From Pelomyxa schiedti (Eukaryota > Evosea > Pelobiontida > Pelomyxidae), in the NCBI GenBank assembly GCA_020536535.1, contig JAHLWZ010000916.1:1-47880 (forward strand): DNA of 47,880 bases, given 5' to 3'. Below are positions 19,820 to 31,678 of the stretch, in pieces. The position numbers and the translations under genes were made by a program. Below the pieces are notes generated by a model. The model ran no database searches, was not told the DNA's origin, and saw nothing but the letters and a program-made list of their open reading frames with translations. The first letter of the stretch is position 1. Each line of letters opens with the position of its first letter.

Positions 19820-22245
19820 ATGATGCATCGTCACAGTGGCGAAGCCGAGAGAAGTGTCACCACTTCCCTGCTACACCACCACCCCTCAGTATGCCCAACA
19901 ACAACCCCCTGCTGCCCCTGCCGCCCCTGCGCCCTCGCCCGCGCCGTGTGGATCTCGCGCCTGGTTTGGGACCACGTTGCGTCCCCCGGGTGGCTCGACG
20001 GGGGCCTCGGCGAGCGCCGCGCCCTGGGCCCGGCCAGGCACCTGTGCCGCCCCCACCGCGGGCTGTGGGCCGCCGCCGAGGCCCTGTTCCCGCTGCGGGG
20101 CCTGCTGTGCCGCCGCGCCCTGCGCCTGGTCACCCGCGAGGGCGGCCGCACCGCCGGGACCTACCGCTCCCTCGCCGCCGCGGCGTCGGCGCCCAGCCCC
20201 GCGGGCGTCGCGTGGATCGTGGGCCACAGGAACGAGGGGGAAAAAAAAAACACAACACCCAGGGCCAGGGTGGGGGGCAAAAGCTATTCGCAGGCAGAGG
20301 CGGAGGACCAGGAAGGGGGGGTGATGATGGGAGGCATGGATTGCGGCGGCGGCGGGTGTATGGGGGAATGTGGGGATGGTGTTGTTGTTAAGGAGGTGGC
20401 GGCCGTGTTGCTTGGGTTGTGCTGTGGTGGGCACGTGGAGGAGGCGAGGAAGCTCATCGGGGATGGTGTTTCTCAGGGGTGCTGCACCGATGGCAATGCT
20501 AGGAGCAGTGGTGGGGCACAGCTAGCGATTGAGTGTGCGTTGCCGTCGCTGTGGGACGGGAGGTGTGTTGTGAGGTGGAAGAATGCTGCGTGGTGTTTGG
20601 GTGGGGGCGATGCGGCGGCGGGAAGAATCAAGCTAAGGGAGAAGGTGATCGAGTACGTTCGGGGTTCGTGTGGCCCACTCAATTTCATGTGGTGGGTGGG
20701 CGGCGAGAACCACGTTGCAGTTCTGAGGTGGCTGGTGTCTGTGCTTGGAATCGAGAGGAATTCAGCACCTTGGATTCTGTATCAGCAACTGCCTTCTGCT
20801 GTTCATGGTGGTAAGGTGGAAGTTGTGGAGTGGCTGTTTGGTGAGTATGACTTCACTGGCCTCCCAGATTTCGTTGTTTCCGAGCTAGCCTCTTTGTGTG
20901 CTCAAAGTCCCTCACCCAGCAGCATCAGGTGGTGGGTGAAAAAATTTCCAGCCCTGACTGCCACCTTGGATGACTACAGTGATTACATCCTGAAAAATAA
21001 ATGGAGCTCAGTGGAAGACTGCAAATGGGTAGTATCCAATTTTTGCGGTAATGAGGATGGGCCTGCTGGGTTTATGAAGAGTATTGAGGCAATTAAGTGG
21101 GTACTGACAACATTTAACATTGATGCAAGGGCAGATACATTAAATAAGCTCTGCGAATCTCTTGGAAATGTATCACTTACTGAGTGGCTTGTCTCAGAAA
21201 AGCACTTTGCCATCCCAGATGCAGCAACGTTTGTGTCTGCATGTGCAGCACCAAGGAAACGAGGATCCTCACTTGCAAGGTGGCTTTCAACGAGGGTGAC
21301 CCTCTCTCAGGCTGATATAATCACGTCTCTGACTGCAGCACTCCGATCTGGCAATATCGAGGTTGCAGATTTTCTGGCTGATAGGTTCCACGTGATGGAT
21401 GTAGTTAACTCCAGTGCTGAGATTGCCGGAACTACCCTTGTTGGTGTGTGCAATGACTACCGTGGAGTGGAAGGGCTGAAGTGGTTTATTCAGCACCTCT
21501 CAGAGCTTGGAATTATCAAGGAGAGCTCGATACAAGGGGCATTTGCTGCAGCACTTCAGTTCTCTGATAGGTTGGCTCTTGCTCTGTTGTTGGATACCTT
21601 CACTGAATTTCATCCACAATGTTATCCCCCCCTATTCAAGAAACTTGTGATAAAATTCATGACAGTGGGGCTGGATACTCTGAAACGCCTCCTTGTGTTT
21701 ACTCCAGCCTCTTCCCTGCCCTTACCCACAACAGAGTTTGTGGCCAGGTGTTTGACTTCAGGGAAATTCCAGCCATACTCCAGCAAAAGTGTCAAATGGG
21801 TCATCCAGCAGTTCCATTTGCAGTATACCCACATCAACGCCAAAAACAACTCCCTACTGTTCAAGCTGTTTAACAGAAGGAAGAACAGGTGTGCTGAGTG
21901 GCTCATTGACTCATTCCACATCCCTTTCTCTGATGTGTGTGTTCTCCAAATCCTCAATTGAAAGCTAAAATACCACAGGTTGTTGAGATGACGAAGTGGT
22001 GCAGGGAAGACACGGCAATTGACCTGGCAGGCTGGCAGTTGCTTTTGAGGAAGTACCACGGCAACATCAACACAGAGGTGATTCACCAAACCCTGATGCC
22101 AATTGTGACAGTGTCACCACACATTGCACTCAACACTATTCACCATCATGGAATTACAGTAAGGGACATACAAGAATACTTCATAGGTGTTGACACTGAA
22201 TGCTCACCCACACAGCTATTATTATGGCTCGCAACGATTTCATAA
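19820..22245 (+). CDS. Large helical-repeat protein, ankyrin-like
   Basis: Starts at ATG 19820 or 19823; one intron (21935-21978, 44 nt) gives about 793 residues. The N-terminal third is Ala/Arg/Cys-rich, very GC-rich and has an F-box-like look (LARAVWISRLVWDHVASPGW); that resemblance is weak. From about residue 300 there are repeated units of 30-40 residues with a shared WL/WV core: VLRWLVSVLGIE, VVEWLFGEYDF, CKWVVSNFCG, AIKWVLTTFNID, LTEWLVSEKHF, LARWLSTRVTL, GLKWFIQHLSELG, SVKWVIQQFHL, CAEWLIDSFHI. The spacing and helix-loop pattern suggest degenerate ankyrin-type repeats used as a protein-binding scaffold. That is inference; no enzymatic motif is seen. Confidence 0.8.
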
Positions 22246-22677
22246 TAAGAAATTAAAAGTTTGAAGTTTCACATTGTTCAACTTTTTGAAAAAAAAGGAG
22301 GAGCTGATACTTCAATGTAAGAGGTAAAGGCAACCCTGTCATTGCATCATACACCCTTGTTGTGTTTGCACTGGCATCCTCCAAAGGTTGGTTTTACAGT
22401 TCTTTGGAGAGTCATGACAGTGGCCGTGGATGTTCATCTCTACGGTTGCTGTGAAGTACAGGCAGGCATAACACCAAGTTGGGTGCGAGCTGAGAGCGGC
22501 GCCATGCACCGGTGTGCCGAGAGTGTTTTCATCTCTACCTGGAGGAGGGCCTTTGCTGGTTACAAGAAAACAGACCTGATTATTTCTGTGAACCGGGAAA
22601 AAGCTGTTGATGCGAAGGTGAAAGTCCCCACACCTAACAACAACGTCACCATCGTGGGAAGTACGACTGTGGGGCTG
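22246..22677 (-). pseudogene. Intergenic gap with a possible remnant of the unrecognised family
   Basis: On the minus strand about 22254-22375 reads through EDASANTTRVYDAMTG and LKYQLLLF, resembling the 3' end of the gene at 16758 (NTVKVYHPMTGTEVISF). Upstream the frame is broken by an in-frame TAA, and the expected motifs occur only in another frame, if at all. I read this as a decayed 3' fragment. The rest of the gap is the likely promoter of the membrane-protein gene starting at 22678. Confidence 0.35.
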
Positions 22678-23839
22678 ATGAAAGTTACTCGGGTTCATAA
22701 ACTTGCAGTGCTGATTATGGGAGTGGTGTTGGTGCCGCGCCTTGATGTTTCGGCGGCAGACGACTCCTCGCCGTCATTGTCGTCGTCATCATCATCCACG
22801 TCGACGGATGTATTTTGTGTGTAGATCTTCATTCTTTATCTATGTATGTAGGCACAGACACACACTGACTCTGAGTGGGAAGATTGCCCTGAGGTTACGG
22901 TGATAAATGACAACGAGAGTGCTTATTTTGGGTTGTGTACTTGTGATGTTTTGCCACAGGGTTGTTGGACTCTATACTACAGGGACTATGGTAACATCAC
23001 ATATAGTGGCTTTTTTTTTTTTTTTGTGCTAAACCGGCACAACTTAGGCTTGTGGTTCCAGTATAAACAGCTAATTGGAGCGATCACCATGCGAGTGTGC
23101 TCCAATTTTAGTTTGGCAGTGGAGGTATAACTTGTAATGCGCAATATGAGTATACCATTTATTGTAGACAGTTTGTGGACAACTGGTGCGATTATATCAA
23201 TTCATACACATGTACATCGAGCTATACTACAAAATGGACTGGCGAGAGCGACTGTTCATACCAAGTGTCTATAGATATGTCTGAGTTCTACGCAGAGAAC
23301 AAAATTTTCACGGTTAAATCGTATGCAACACTTTCACTCCTACTTCAGTCCGCTGATATTTCACAGTGCGTCATCATTAGCCTCATTTTTCATTATTACA
23401 TTGCCCAGCGAAAGTGCCGATTACCACTCTTCTTCTCTCAGCTCCGCTGACCACGTTACGTGGTCCTGTAAGTTTCCCCTCTATTGCACTAGCAGTACAA
23501 TTCTAATGTAGTTACAGTATGGTTCGTTCTCCTCTTTGTACTTGCTGGTGCAGGTTGTGCCGTTGGGCTCACTATATATATCTGCTACAAAAAGAGGTCC
23601 CTTTTTATATTCCACTTTTTTTTTTTTTGTAATGTATCCCAAGGAGAGCGAAACCCTACTCTAAAATTTCCGTAGACTTACAATGTCTACCCACTCCCTA
23701 TGGCGCTACTGCAGCACCTCCTGTTTTTACTCCCAATCTCATAGTGACAGGTACTGAAGAATCAACACAATACAAATTACCGCAACCGGCACACCCACCA
23801 CCTGCAACCACACAAACACCCATCAATAGTACCTTCTAG
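22678..23839 (+). CDS. Type I single-pass membrane protein with Cys-rich ectodomain
   Basis: ATG 22678 begins a signal peptide (MKVTRVHKLAVLIMGVVLVP) followed by a Ser-rich spacer. Later exons carry a Cys-containing ectodomain (DCPEVTVINDNESAYFGLCT, GCWTLYYRDYG, GGITCNAQYEYTIYC, DNWCDYINSYTCTS). After an intron at about 23318-23363 a Ser-rich stalk leads to one transmembrane helix (WFVLLFVLAGAGCAVGLTIY) and a CYKKRR stop-transfer signal. Intron 23597-23643 precedes a Pro-rich cytoplasmic tail (CLPTPYGATAAPPVFTPN) ending at the TAG at 23837-23839. The exon borders between 22985 and 23111, around a T-run, are unresolved. No known family recognised; surface receptor or adhesion protein by topology only. 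Confidence 0.7.
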
Positions 23840-23913
23840 TGTAAAGTATAAAAACGGTTTTGGGTACAAAATCAAAAAATTTCTCTTTTTTACAACAACA
23901 TACTCCTTGGTGT

Positions 23914-25866
23914 TTAGCACCAGGAATGAGTCCCACTGTGAGTGTGGTGAACATGATTATGTGAATGGGCATTGTGGTGCCTGTTGCTGCTACCACTATG
24001 ATGATTACTGGTAGTGTGAGTGTGGTAGTGGTAGTGGTGATGATGGCGATGGTGGTTGTGAGCATAATTGTGATTGTGATTCCTGTTGTAATGGTGTGTA
24101 TTAAGCCGGGCTGTACATTCATCATCCCCTTCACACCCGCTATCTTCCACAGGTTGATATGGAGTGGGTGGTACTTGGTACGCAGTATCAATCCCGCAAC
24201 AGCTGCACCTATCCAAGCAAGTGCACCTCCCACAAGTGCTACTTCTTGGTGAAGTGCTGCTAGTCACGCTGCTGATATTGCTGAAGGGAAGCTGTTTGCG
24301 GGTGAACTGGGGTGATGACGGCGGTGAGGATGGAGATAGTACAGGGAGTGGAGAGGGTGGGGACAGTATTTGCGGGGTTGGGATTGGTGGTGATGGCAGT
24401 GCGAGGTTATTGTTCACGAGGTTGTTATTGTTTTCCGGGAAGGCTGAGAACCTATCCGAGTCCACATAGTCGCAAATGTCACAGATGTTGCGGCGTATTT
24501 CCTGGTCCACCCAATCCCCGCCGGCCATGCTATCCTCTGCCTCATCCGGGCTTTCTTTGGAGTTTCGGCTTGCTAAAGCATGCTTAAAACTCTTGAAGTC
24601 CGGTGTGTGGCGCCAGAGGTAATAGTGTCTTACACACTTCTCCTGATTTATGTGGCACTGGGAATGTGGTTGGAAAATTCGGGGAAGAAATAGAAAGCGC
24701 TTACATGCTCGGCTATGGAATCAAACTTTTTCCCGTACTGCATTAGAGCAGACTTGAAAACTTCATGTTCCATTGGTGTCCAACTATCCGCAAGAGTATC
24801 TTGGAGGAAGAATTAGTGTTGAAATCAACCTTAGGTGGTACATACAACAGTTAGGGGATTCTAATGCTTTTAGTGCCACGTCAACCTGATAAGAGGATTG
24901 ATGCAAATTCTCGAGATGTGCTTCAAGCATTCCCGGCTTTGTCTGACACTGCAAAAGGTACGAATCCACTGAAATTAAGGTAAGAATGAGCCAGGTAAAT
25001 ATTGTAAATATTACTTTGTTCATCGCTGATAGCGGTATGGTCCCAAATAACTTTTCCAGTTGATTGAACTCTATACTGTTCACGTTCTTTGGATGTACGT
25101 TAAAAGAGAATAAAAAGAAAGGGGCACACGGCAACAAATAACCCGCAAACCAATGGAATAAAAGTAAAACAAAAATAACAGTTTCTAAAGATATGTCACC
25201 TTTTAATCCGAAAAGGATAGGAATGGAAGCTTGAGGTCTCCTCCTCTTGCTTCCTCTACTAACAAGGCCTCTCCCGTAGTAAGAACCTGTTCCCACATCA
25301 ATGTCCCCTCCTTCCACTTGAGAAGAAGACTCTACCCCCAGCCCGGAACCTTAATGATTCATGAATATCATACTTATCTATTATACGTTCTATAATTATA
25401 CCAGAGAATGTGGCTTGTTGGTCCGGCGGGGGCCTCTTTCTTGACGGTGATGATGATGTTGATGTCAATTTGCTGTCATACGCGAAATTATACGCGGGGT
25501 CGTTGTCTATGTCAGCACTCAGAGGGTCCTCTCCAAAGGCTGTGTGAGACTGCGGGGACCCATCGGGCCTGAATTTGGTTTCATTTTGAGAAGACCCGGA
25601 ACGCCGCGACGGTTGGGAAAAATCTGACGAGCCGATTTGTGAACTGTTTCCAGAGGAAGATGTCCGTGTCCCGATTGTGGGACTGAGCCTGCTGTACATG
25701 TCGAAAGGGTGAGGTTGTCTATCCCCAGGGTAGCCTTCTTGTATGCCTCGCAGGGAGGACAAGAAATCTTCTGAGTTCCTGGGTCGGACCTCTTTTGAAG
25801 GAAGGAAGAAACATCAGATACAGATAAAGTGATTGATGAAAATTTGTATTTCAGAGAAGGCGACAT
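23914..25866 (-). CDS. ELM2-SANT domain chromatin protein with His/Cys-rich tail
   Basis: Minus-strand multi-exon gene. The ELM2-like region has IDVGTGSYYGRG and QASIP, then KPGMLEAHLENLHQSSYQVD with ALKALESPN. The SANT domain reads SWTPMEHEVFKSALMQYGKK, FDSIAEH, an intron, then QEKCVRHYYLWRHTPDFKSF. ELM2-SANT proteins (MTA, MIER, RCOR families) recruit histone deacetylases, so a nuclear corepressor role is likely. The last exon (23914 to about 24650) adds CDICDYVDSD, a Pro-rich stretch, a CGRCTCLDRCSCCG cluster and a long His-rich tail. The N-terminal exon is uncertain: an ATG at 25866 exists, but I could not join its frame cleanly to the downstream EVRPRNSEDFLSSLRG frame. Confidence 0.78.
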
Positions 25867-26288
25867 CGTCGGGCGAAAAAAACCAAGTTGCCCTCATCGC
25901 CGCTTTATTTTTTTTCCCTCCGTCGTCGACGGAAACACACAAAAAGGTGCGACATGTGGTCGTGGGAAAAAACCTGTTGTTGTCGCCGTCGTAGATTGTC
26001 GAAACGAACGAGTTCTAGCTATTTTCGTGCGTGTCGGTGTTGGTCCGGTGTGGTTGCGCGTCTATTACTAATCCCCGATAGCGACGGTTAGCTCCTTTTT
26101 TGTTTTTTTTCTAACCCTCTTTCAAGGAAAGAAGGAGCAACTTTGCTATCCCCCTTTTTCCTTTTCGAAAAAAAAAACCAACTGCGGGTGTTGGTGACGC
26201 GTGGAAAAAAGGGAGAAATTGAGAATACGACTGTAAGAGATACAAGATACTCACTTCCAGGAAATGATAATTTCTTCCGTAAACTGAC
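25867..26288. other. Intergenic region
   Basis: About 420 bp between two minus-strand genes. It is rich in A and T runs with CGTCG-type patches around 25920-26030. It may hold the first, unplaced exon and the promoter of the ELM2-SANT gene. I see no RNA gene or repeat that I can support. Confidence 0.4.
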
Positions 26289-27297
26289 TCACGACTTCTT
26301 GTACCTAGCATAGGGCTCCTCGTTCACGTCGTAGCCCGTAAGCCACGGCTTCCAGTCTGATTTGTTCTTGGCTTTCCATGCCGGATACTTGAGTGCGTTC
26401 TCGTGGATTGTAGAAACCATTTTTGGTGACAGCTTGGTCATAGCCCAGTTCACAATGCTTGTTGGTAGCCACCCTTTAGGGTCACTCTGTGCAAGGTGAG
26501 AAGGGCATTTTCCGCATTGTTAGGTGAGTGCCAACCTGAGAGTAGAATAGTAAAATGCAACCGCCCTCGGGACGCCTTCGGACAATGTAACCACCCAAGT
26601 GCGACCAGCCCCTCACAAATCCCTTCCTGTCTGGGCATCCCTCGTGTGGTACGCTGTGATTGAAGATGACCCATTCGTTGCGTTCCGGAAATACACGCCA
26701 TGTGCGGTGGTTACAGAAGTCCCGGTTCGCCATTGGTGTTGGCATCTTGACTGCAAAGTTAAATTCGGGTGGAACGGAAATATAATACCTTAGCAGCGTA
26801 ATAACCGACTTCGTTAAATCCGTCAATTTGTTGTACAATAGAACCCTGAGAAAAAATAAACATTGCGGTGTTGCGCGAGTTAAATTCCAACCTCAATCAT
26901 ATTGTTATCCCATTCTCTGCGGAAGTAGTGATCGTGCTATACAAAGTTAAACTTTTATTGTTGGTACGGGAGAAATACCAAAACGTCGTACAAAACTTCG
27001 GGTTCAACATCGGTATAATACGTGTGCATTTTGATAGCGGTGATCGGAGAGTTTGACATGTTCTGAGATATTGGGTATTTTAAAAAAAGAGAAAAGAAAA
27101 GGAAAAAAGAGAAAAACCAAACAAAAAGAAAGGAGTGATAACAAATTTACCTTCTTCCATAACTTGAGCGTGGGGTCTTCGTACACCAAAGCCCACGAAG
27201 GGTCGGTTGCATCGACTTCGGCGACAAACCTTTGGAAGTCCTCGGTGGTCGCAACAAGACCTCCGGGGCCAGTAACTGGTGGCGTGACAGCGGCCAT
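26289..27297 (-). CDS. START-domain lipid-binding protein
   Basis: ATG at 27297 (MAAVTPPVTGPGGLV), stop at 26289-26291. At least five short introns. The joined protein is almost only a START domain: FQRFVAEVDATDPSWALVYE, DPTLKLWKK, ITAIKMHTYYTDVEPEVLYD, HDHYFRREWDNNMIE, ANRDFCNHRTWRVFPERNEW, a core RRPEGGCILLFYSQ, and C-terminal DPKGWLPTSIVNWAMTKLSP. This resembles the phosphatidylcholine-transfer/StARD10 group, so it probably carries a phospholipid between membranes in the cytosol. No transmembrane, PH or other extra domain is seen. Exon borders follow conserved motif continuity. Confidence 0.9.
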
Positions 27298-27663
27298 TAC
27301 ACAAAATTGGTTTTTCCCGCTCAAAAAATGGGAGTACCTGCACAGCATTAGCACTTCATGTTACCTATTCTGTCGCCATTGTGGTTGTTTGACGTACCTC
27401 TCGGTCCCTCTTTGTTACGGTTGTGTGGTCTGTTGTGTTTGTTTTTTTTAAATTTTGTTTATTCGCGATCTTGCTTTGCGGAAAGAAGAAAAAACTAAAC
27501 AGAAACATCAATCCCCTGCTCAGCAACTGCCTCCAATTTTGATCGAGGACTCTGACAGATCGCAGCACTACTTCGTTTAATTCCCAGAGTCGTTGGTTGT
27601 GTGTGGTGTGAGTGAGATCTCTCTGCTTTGTTGTTGTGGTTACAGCATACAACTACTGCGGGC
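27298..27663. promoter_or_regulatory. Bidirectional intergenic region
   Basis: 366 bp between the divergent START and OSCA genes, so it should contain both promoters and 5' UTRs. I see no distinctive element beyond T/A runs near 27440 and 27480. Confidence 0.45.
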
Positions 27664-30600
27664 ATGTCGTCGTTCGTTTCTTCGTCAATGTCGGCGTCGT
27701 CGTCATCCGGTACTAATATTACGACGACGCAACGGGGTGTTGACATGGGTCTTGCCGTCACTTTCGCGATGTGGGCAGCGGGAATGCCAGCCATCTATGT
27801 CGGCTTTCTGGTGCTGAGGAAGATGTTCAGGATTGTATTTGAGGCGCAGACAATACGCACAAAGTGAGTGCTCTCACTCTCTTTCTCCTTTTCCTCTACA
27901 TTCTGAGTGACAAGGAGCACTTCAGGTTGAACGCCGAGTATTACAAACGAAACCCATGGGAAGAAGCAAAGGACATTCCACCCCCTTCTCACAATGGTTT
28001 TTACTGGCTAGTGCGATCACTCACTTGGTCTGACGAAGCACTTTTTGACTACATTGGCTTAGATGCTGTCATGTAATTCTCAAATTGCCTTAGTCGAAAT
28101 CCCATTCTCTTCAGGTTCATCCGGCAAATGAGGACGTTGATTGTTCTAGCACTTGTCTTTTTTATTTATGCTGTTGGTGTATGTGCACGAGGCCCTCAAC
28201 TTCAATGACACAACACCAGGTCATTCTCCCTATAAATTCCATTGGTACCAATAGACAATCTGCAATAACGGATGCAGAACATACATCGTAACCTCCCTCT
28301 TTCCAACAAAGAGTCTCACAATGTCACAGGGGGCTTGCTATTCTGACTATGGCAAATATTAATAGTTCTGACAAGAGTGAACGTAATCTGTTGTATGTTC
28401 ACGCTTTCGGTTGTGTGCTTACTACTCTTTGCATACTTATAGCTCAGTACCGAAACTACGCTTTTGTACGATTTTATTTTATATTATTGCCGAGATATTT
28501 CTAACATAAATTAGTTCATCAAATGGTCTGCGCGATTCCACAAAAAGTGCCTTCCGCAAAATTATTCTTGTTACTTGAAGAAAGTTCCTTCTGACCATAA
28601 CCACGAATCGGTATTAATTTGCCCGTGCTGAAGTGCAATAACACAGTTCCAGTTGAATGATCTTCTGGGAACTATGTTTGGCAAGGACCACATTTTATCC
28701 GTGCAACCAATACCTTATCTACCACAATTGGAAGATGAGAATAAGAAATTTAATGAGTACTTGTCAAAGATGGAGGAGGTTGAATGCATCAAGTTAGCAA
28801 GTTAACTTTTGAAAAGGCGGAGTATGACTTCAAACACTCCAAGGATCACAAGCGCCCTACAACTCGCGCAATACTTGACTCACCCTTGCCTGACCTGGGG
28901 ATGTCCTCTCCAAAAGAAATTGCGAAGCTTGGCTCCAAAGTCACCAGTAAATTCAAAGAAGTTGATGCCCTAGACTACTTTCAGAACAGTCTTGTGAATT
29001 CTGCTAAGAAAATAGAAACGCTGCAGTCTACAGCTCTAGAAACAGCTCCACAAACAGCGTACTTTTTGTCCCTTCTTTTATCAAATACAAATTCCCCTCC
29101 AATAAAGCTAACCAAAAAAAGATCAGCTTTTGTAACTTTTACTGATGCCCTGACAGCAATGAAATGCGTACAAACTATTCTTGTGTCCCCAGGAGTCATC
29201 ACACCAAGTCGTGCACCGCACCCTGAGAATGTACAATTCAAATTCCCTAGCAAAAACTGCTTAAATGCTTCAGGTGTTATGGCAAAATCAACACATCAGT
29301 TCCTGGCAACGTTCGTTGAGATTGTTGGCTATCGATGTGGTTCTTTTCTTCCTTATCTGGATCTGGATGATTCCAGTTGGTACCAAAAAAAGATCCTGCG
29401 AAGAATGTCATCTCACATACACATAGGATTTGCTGTTTCACTGTTTAGTATTGCCACATTGGAACAGATTCCAGGCGGGAAAGATCTTGTTGAGGCGTTG
29501 CCGGCTTCTGTTCTTGCAATTTTGAATGGATTTTTACCTTCACTGGTGGTTATTATCTGCTTTTCTATTTTGGAGCCTTTGCTTATTTTCATCGTAAAGT
29601 TAGAAGGTTTTTTCCTCCCAAGAACATCCCTATTCTCACTGGCAAATAGGGTTGCTCACTAACCTAGAAGAAAAACGCACGTACGACATTTCTGGCTCAC
29701 GGTGTTTCTAATGTTTCCACAGTGTCCTAAATTTGTGGTTTTTATTTTTAGTCCTGAATGTCTTCTTAGTTTCCACTCTGGCAAACTCTATTCTTGGTTT
29801 GCTCTCAGTACCAAGGCACAAAAATTAACATTGCAATAGGAGCATTGGAACAAATTAAGATGCTTGTTGATCCCATGGCTGTAGTTGACATGTTGGCAAA
29901 GGCTCTTCCATCGCAATCTGCCTATTTTATGAACTACATTTTGGTATTAACATACACTCTGCATGCCTAAATTGACACAAATAAGATGGGAGCCTTATCT
30001 TCATCCATTTCACTGCTGAGGCCTCAAGACATAGGATTGCGCTTTATCAAGAGACTAATTGCAAAGACCGACCGGGATCTACGGGTAAACTCCCTCAATT
30101 TTCTTGTTAAGCACTGAACAACTTGTTAGGCGGCTGATTACCCTGCCGAGTTTGATTACATGTGTTACTATGGGCAGACCACCCTAGTATTCACAATCAT
30201 GCTTACTTATACACCTATTGCTCCTCTTATTGTGCCTTTTGCTGTGTTCTATTATGTATCTCACAATGTGATGCACACTTACAACGTGATGTACGTCATC
30301 CTTCTGCATTCTATCGCAACTAACTTTCCAATTCCTTCATAGTTATGTCTACCGGCCTTCTCATGATGAGGGTTTGTTGTGGGGCACTACCTTTGACCAA
30401 ATCTTTGTTGGTACACTAGTCAGCCAGGTATTGCCGTGCAATACAAAGTACCTTGCCACCACCCTTACCATCCACAGGCCATACTGTTTGGAATTCTTTC
30501 ATTGAACCTATTTACTGGCGGGATGGTCATAGTTGCAATCATTCTCGTTTTGACGTGCGTACATATCATCATACACCAATCATTCCCCGGTACCTTCCTC

Positions 30601-31023
30601 ACACATTAATACAGAGCCATAGCGTGGTACATCATGCACCAGCACTTTGCGCAGTACAGCCGGGTTGGGTCGCTGCACCAGGTCATCAACATGCCGCCGT
30701 CGCTGGCCCGCATCCGCGCCGACGAGCAGACCCTCGTAGTCGACGCGTACAAGCACCCGCTGCTCAAGCCCCTGCACACGCAGGTCATAACCACAGTGAG
30801 CTACACGCCGGTGGGCGAGGCCGCGGCCAGCCTGCTTGTGCCCGTCAGCGTGATCAACGACGTGGAGCTCGGGGAGGGGCCGTCGCCGTCCCAGCACACG
30901 CCCAAGCAGGACCAGCACAAGCACAAGCATAAGCACAAGAACAAGCACAGCAAGGACACCCCGACGTCGTCGTCGACATCAGAGGAAAGTGAAGCCCTCA
31001 TGTCCAACCAGGACGACACCTAA
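27664..31023 (+). CDS. OSCA/CSC1/TMEM63-type mechanosensitive cation channel
   Basis: ATG 27664 (MSSFVSSSMSAS), stop near 31023, many short introns. TM0 (GLAVTFAMWAAGMPAIYVGF) is followed by the family N-terminal module NPWEEAKDIPPPSHNGFYWL, GLDAVMFIRQMRTLIVLALV. Then come LPIN, TMANI and the cytoplasmic RNA-recognition-like region (AFVTFTDALTAMKCVQT, then APHPENVQF), and the RSN1_7TM helices (FAVSLFSIATLEQIPGGKDL, GQTTLVFTIMLTYTPIAPLI, VFYYVSHNVM). Family members are osmo/mechanosensitive calcium-permeable channels of the plasma membrane or endomembranes. The C-terminal exon is GC-rich, with a His/Lys-rich tail (HKHKHKHKNKH) and an acidic Ser-rich end. Internal exon borders are approximate, especially 28200-28780 and 29660-30160. 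Confidence 0.88.
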
Positions 31024-31523
31024 ATTAGTGTAAAAAAAAAAAGGTCGGTTAACCTTCCTTACCTTACGCGCCGAGACACACGAACCACATGTAGGCCGGG
31101 AGCAACACCACGAGCAACACCACGACAATACTACAACGGGCATCCCTAGCAACGTCTATTGCCAGACAACAGCGTCAACCTCAGTACTTAGCGTCCACGT
31201 ACAGGCCACCAGCCACGCGCATGTGCAGAGGCTATGGCTATATACTCCCACAATGTCCACGTATAACTCTTCAATCGTTCATTCCAAAAAAATACCAGTC
31301 TCCACTCATAAGGGGCAGATCCCACAATCATCTACAAATCATAACCCTTTGAACCGCTAGTATACCCCAATTGTGGTACCTGCCCGGCAGGCTACTCTGA
31401 CCCAGAGGTCCCGCGCTTTTGTTCCCAGGTGCTAATTTTTCACATTTGTTTTTTCCCAACCCACCTGACCAAATAAGAAGAATAAAAACAAAAAATACAA
31501 CAACAACAAGATCGTGCGGCACA

Positions 31524-31677
31524 GTTAAGGGGATGCTGGCGTTTGGCGTTGGTTTCCTGTACTTCACTGGCATCATCATGAGTGGTGGCTTTGGGGTTAA
31601 GGGGATGCTGGCGTTTGGCGTTGGTTTCCTGTACTTCACTGGCATCATCATGAGTGGTGGCTTTGGGGTTAAGGGGA
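31524..31677. repeat. 72-bp tandem duplication (about 2.1 copies)
   Basis: Units begin at 31524 and 31596, with a third partial start at 31668. Each begins GTTAAGGGGATGCTGGCGTT. The two full copies look identical, implying a recent event or constraint. The period is a multiple of three, and one frame reads a hydrophobic 24-residue unit (GMLAFGVGFLYFTGIIMSGG core). Confidence 0.92.
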
Positions 31678-31678
31678 A

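Noticed and set aside
22339-22698. A 119-codon minus-strand frame as a complete gene
   Set aside because: No domain, and its start overlaps the signal peptide of the plus-strand membrane protein; only its 3' surroundings resemble the paralogue family.
28240-28780. Break in the OSCA-like gene where no long frame exists (possible pseudogene)
   Set aside because: Short exons with the expected LPIN, TMANI and LLYVHAF segments can be joined across introns, and conserved downstream domains are intact, so a normal intron-rich gene is more likely.
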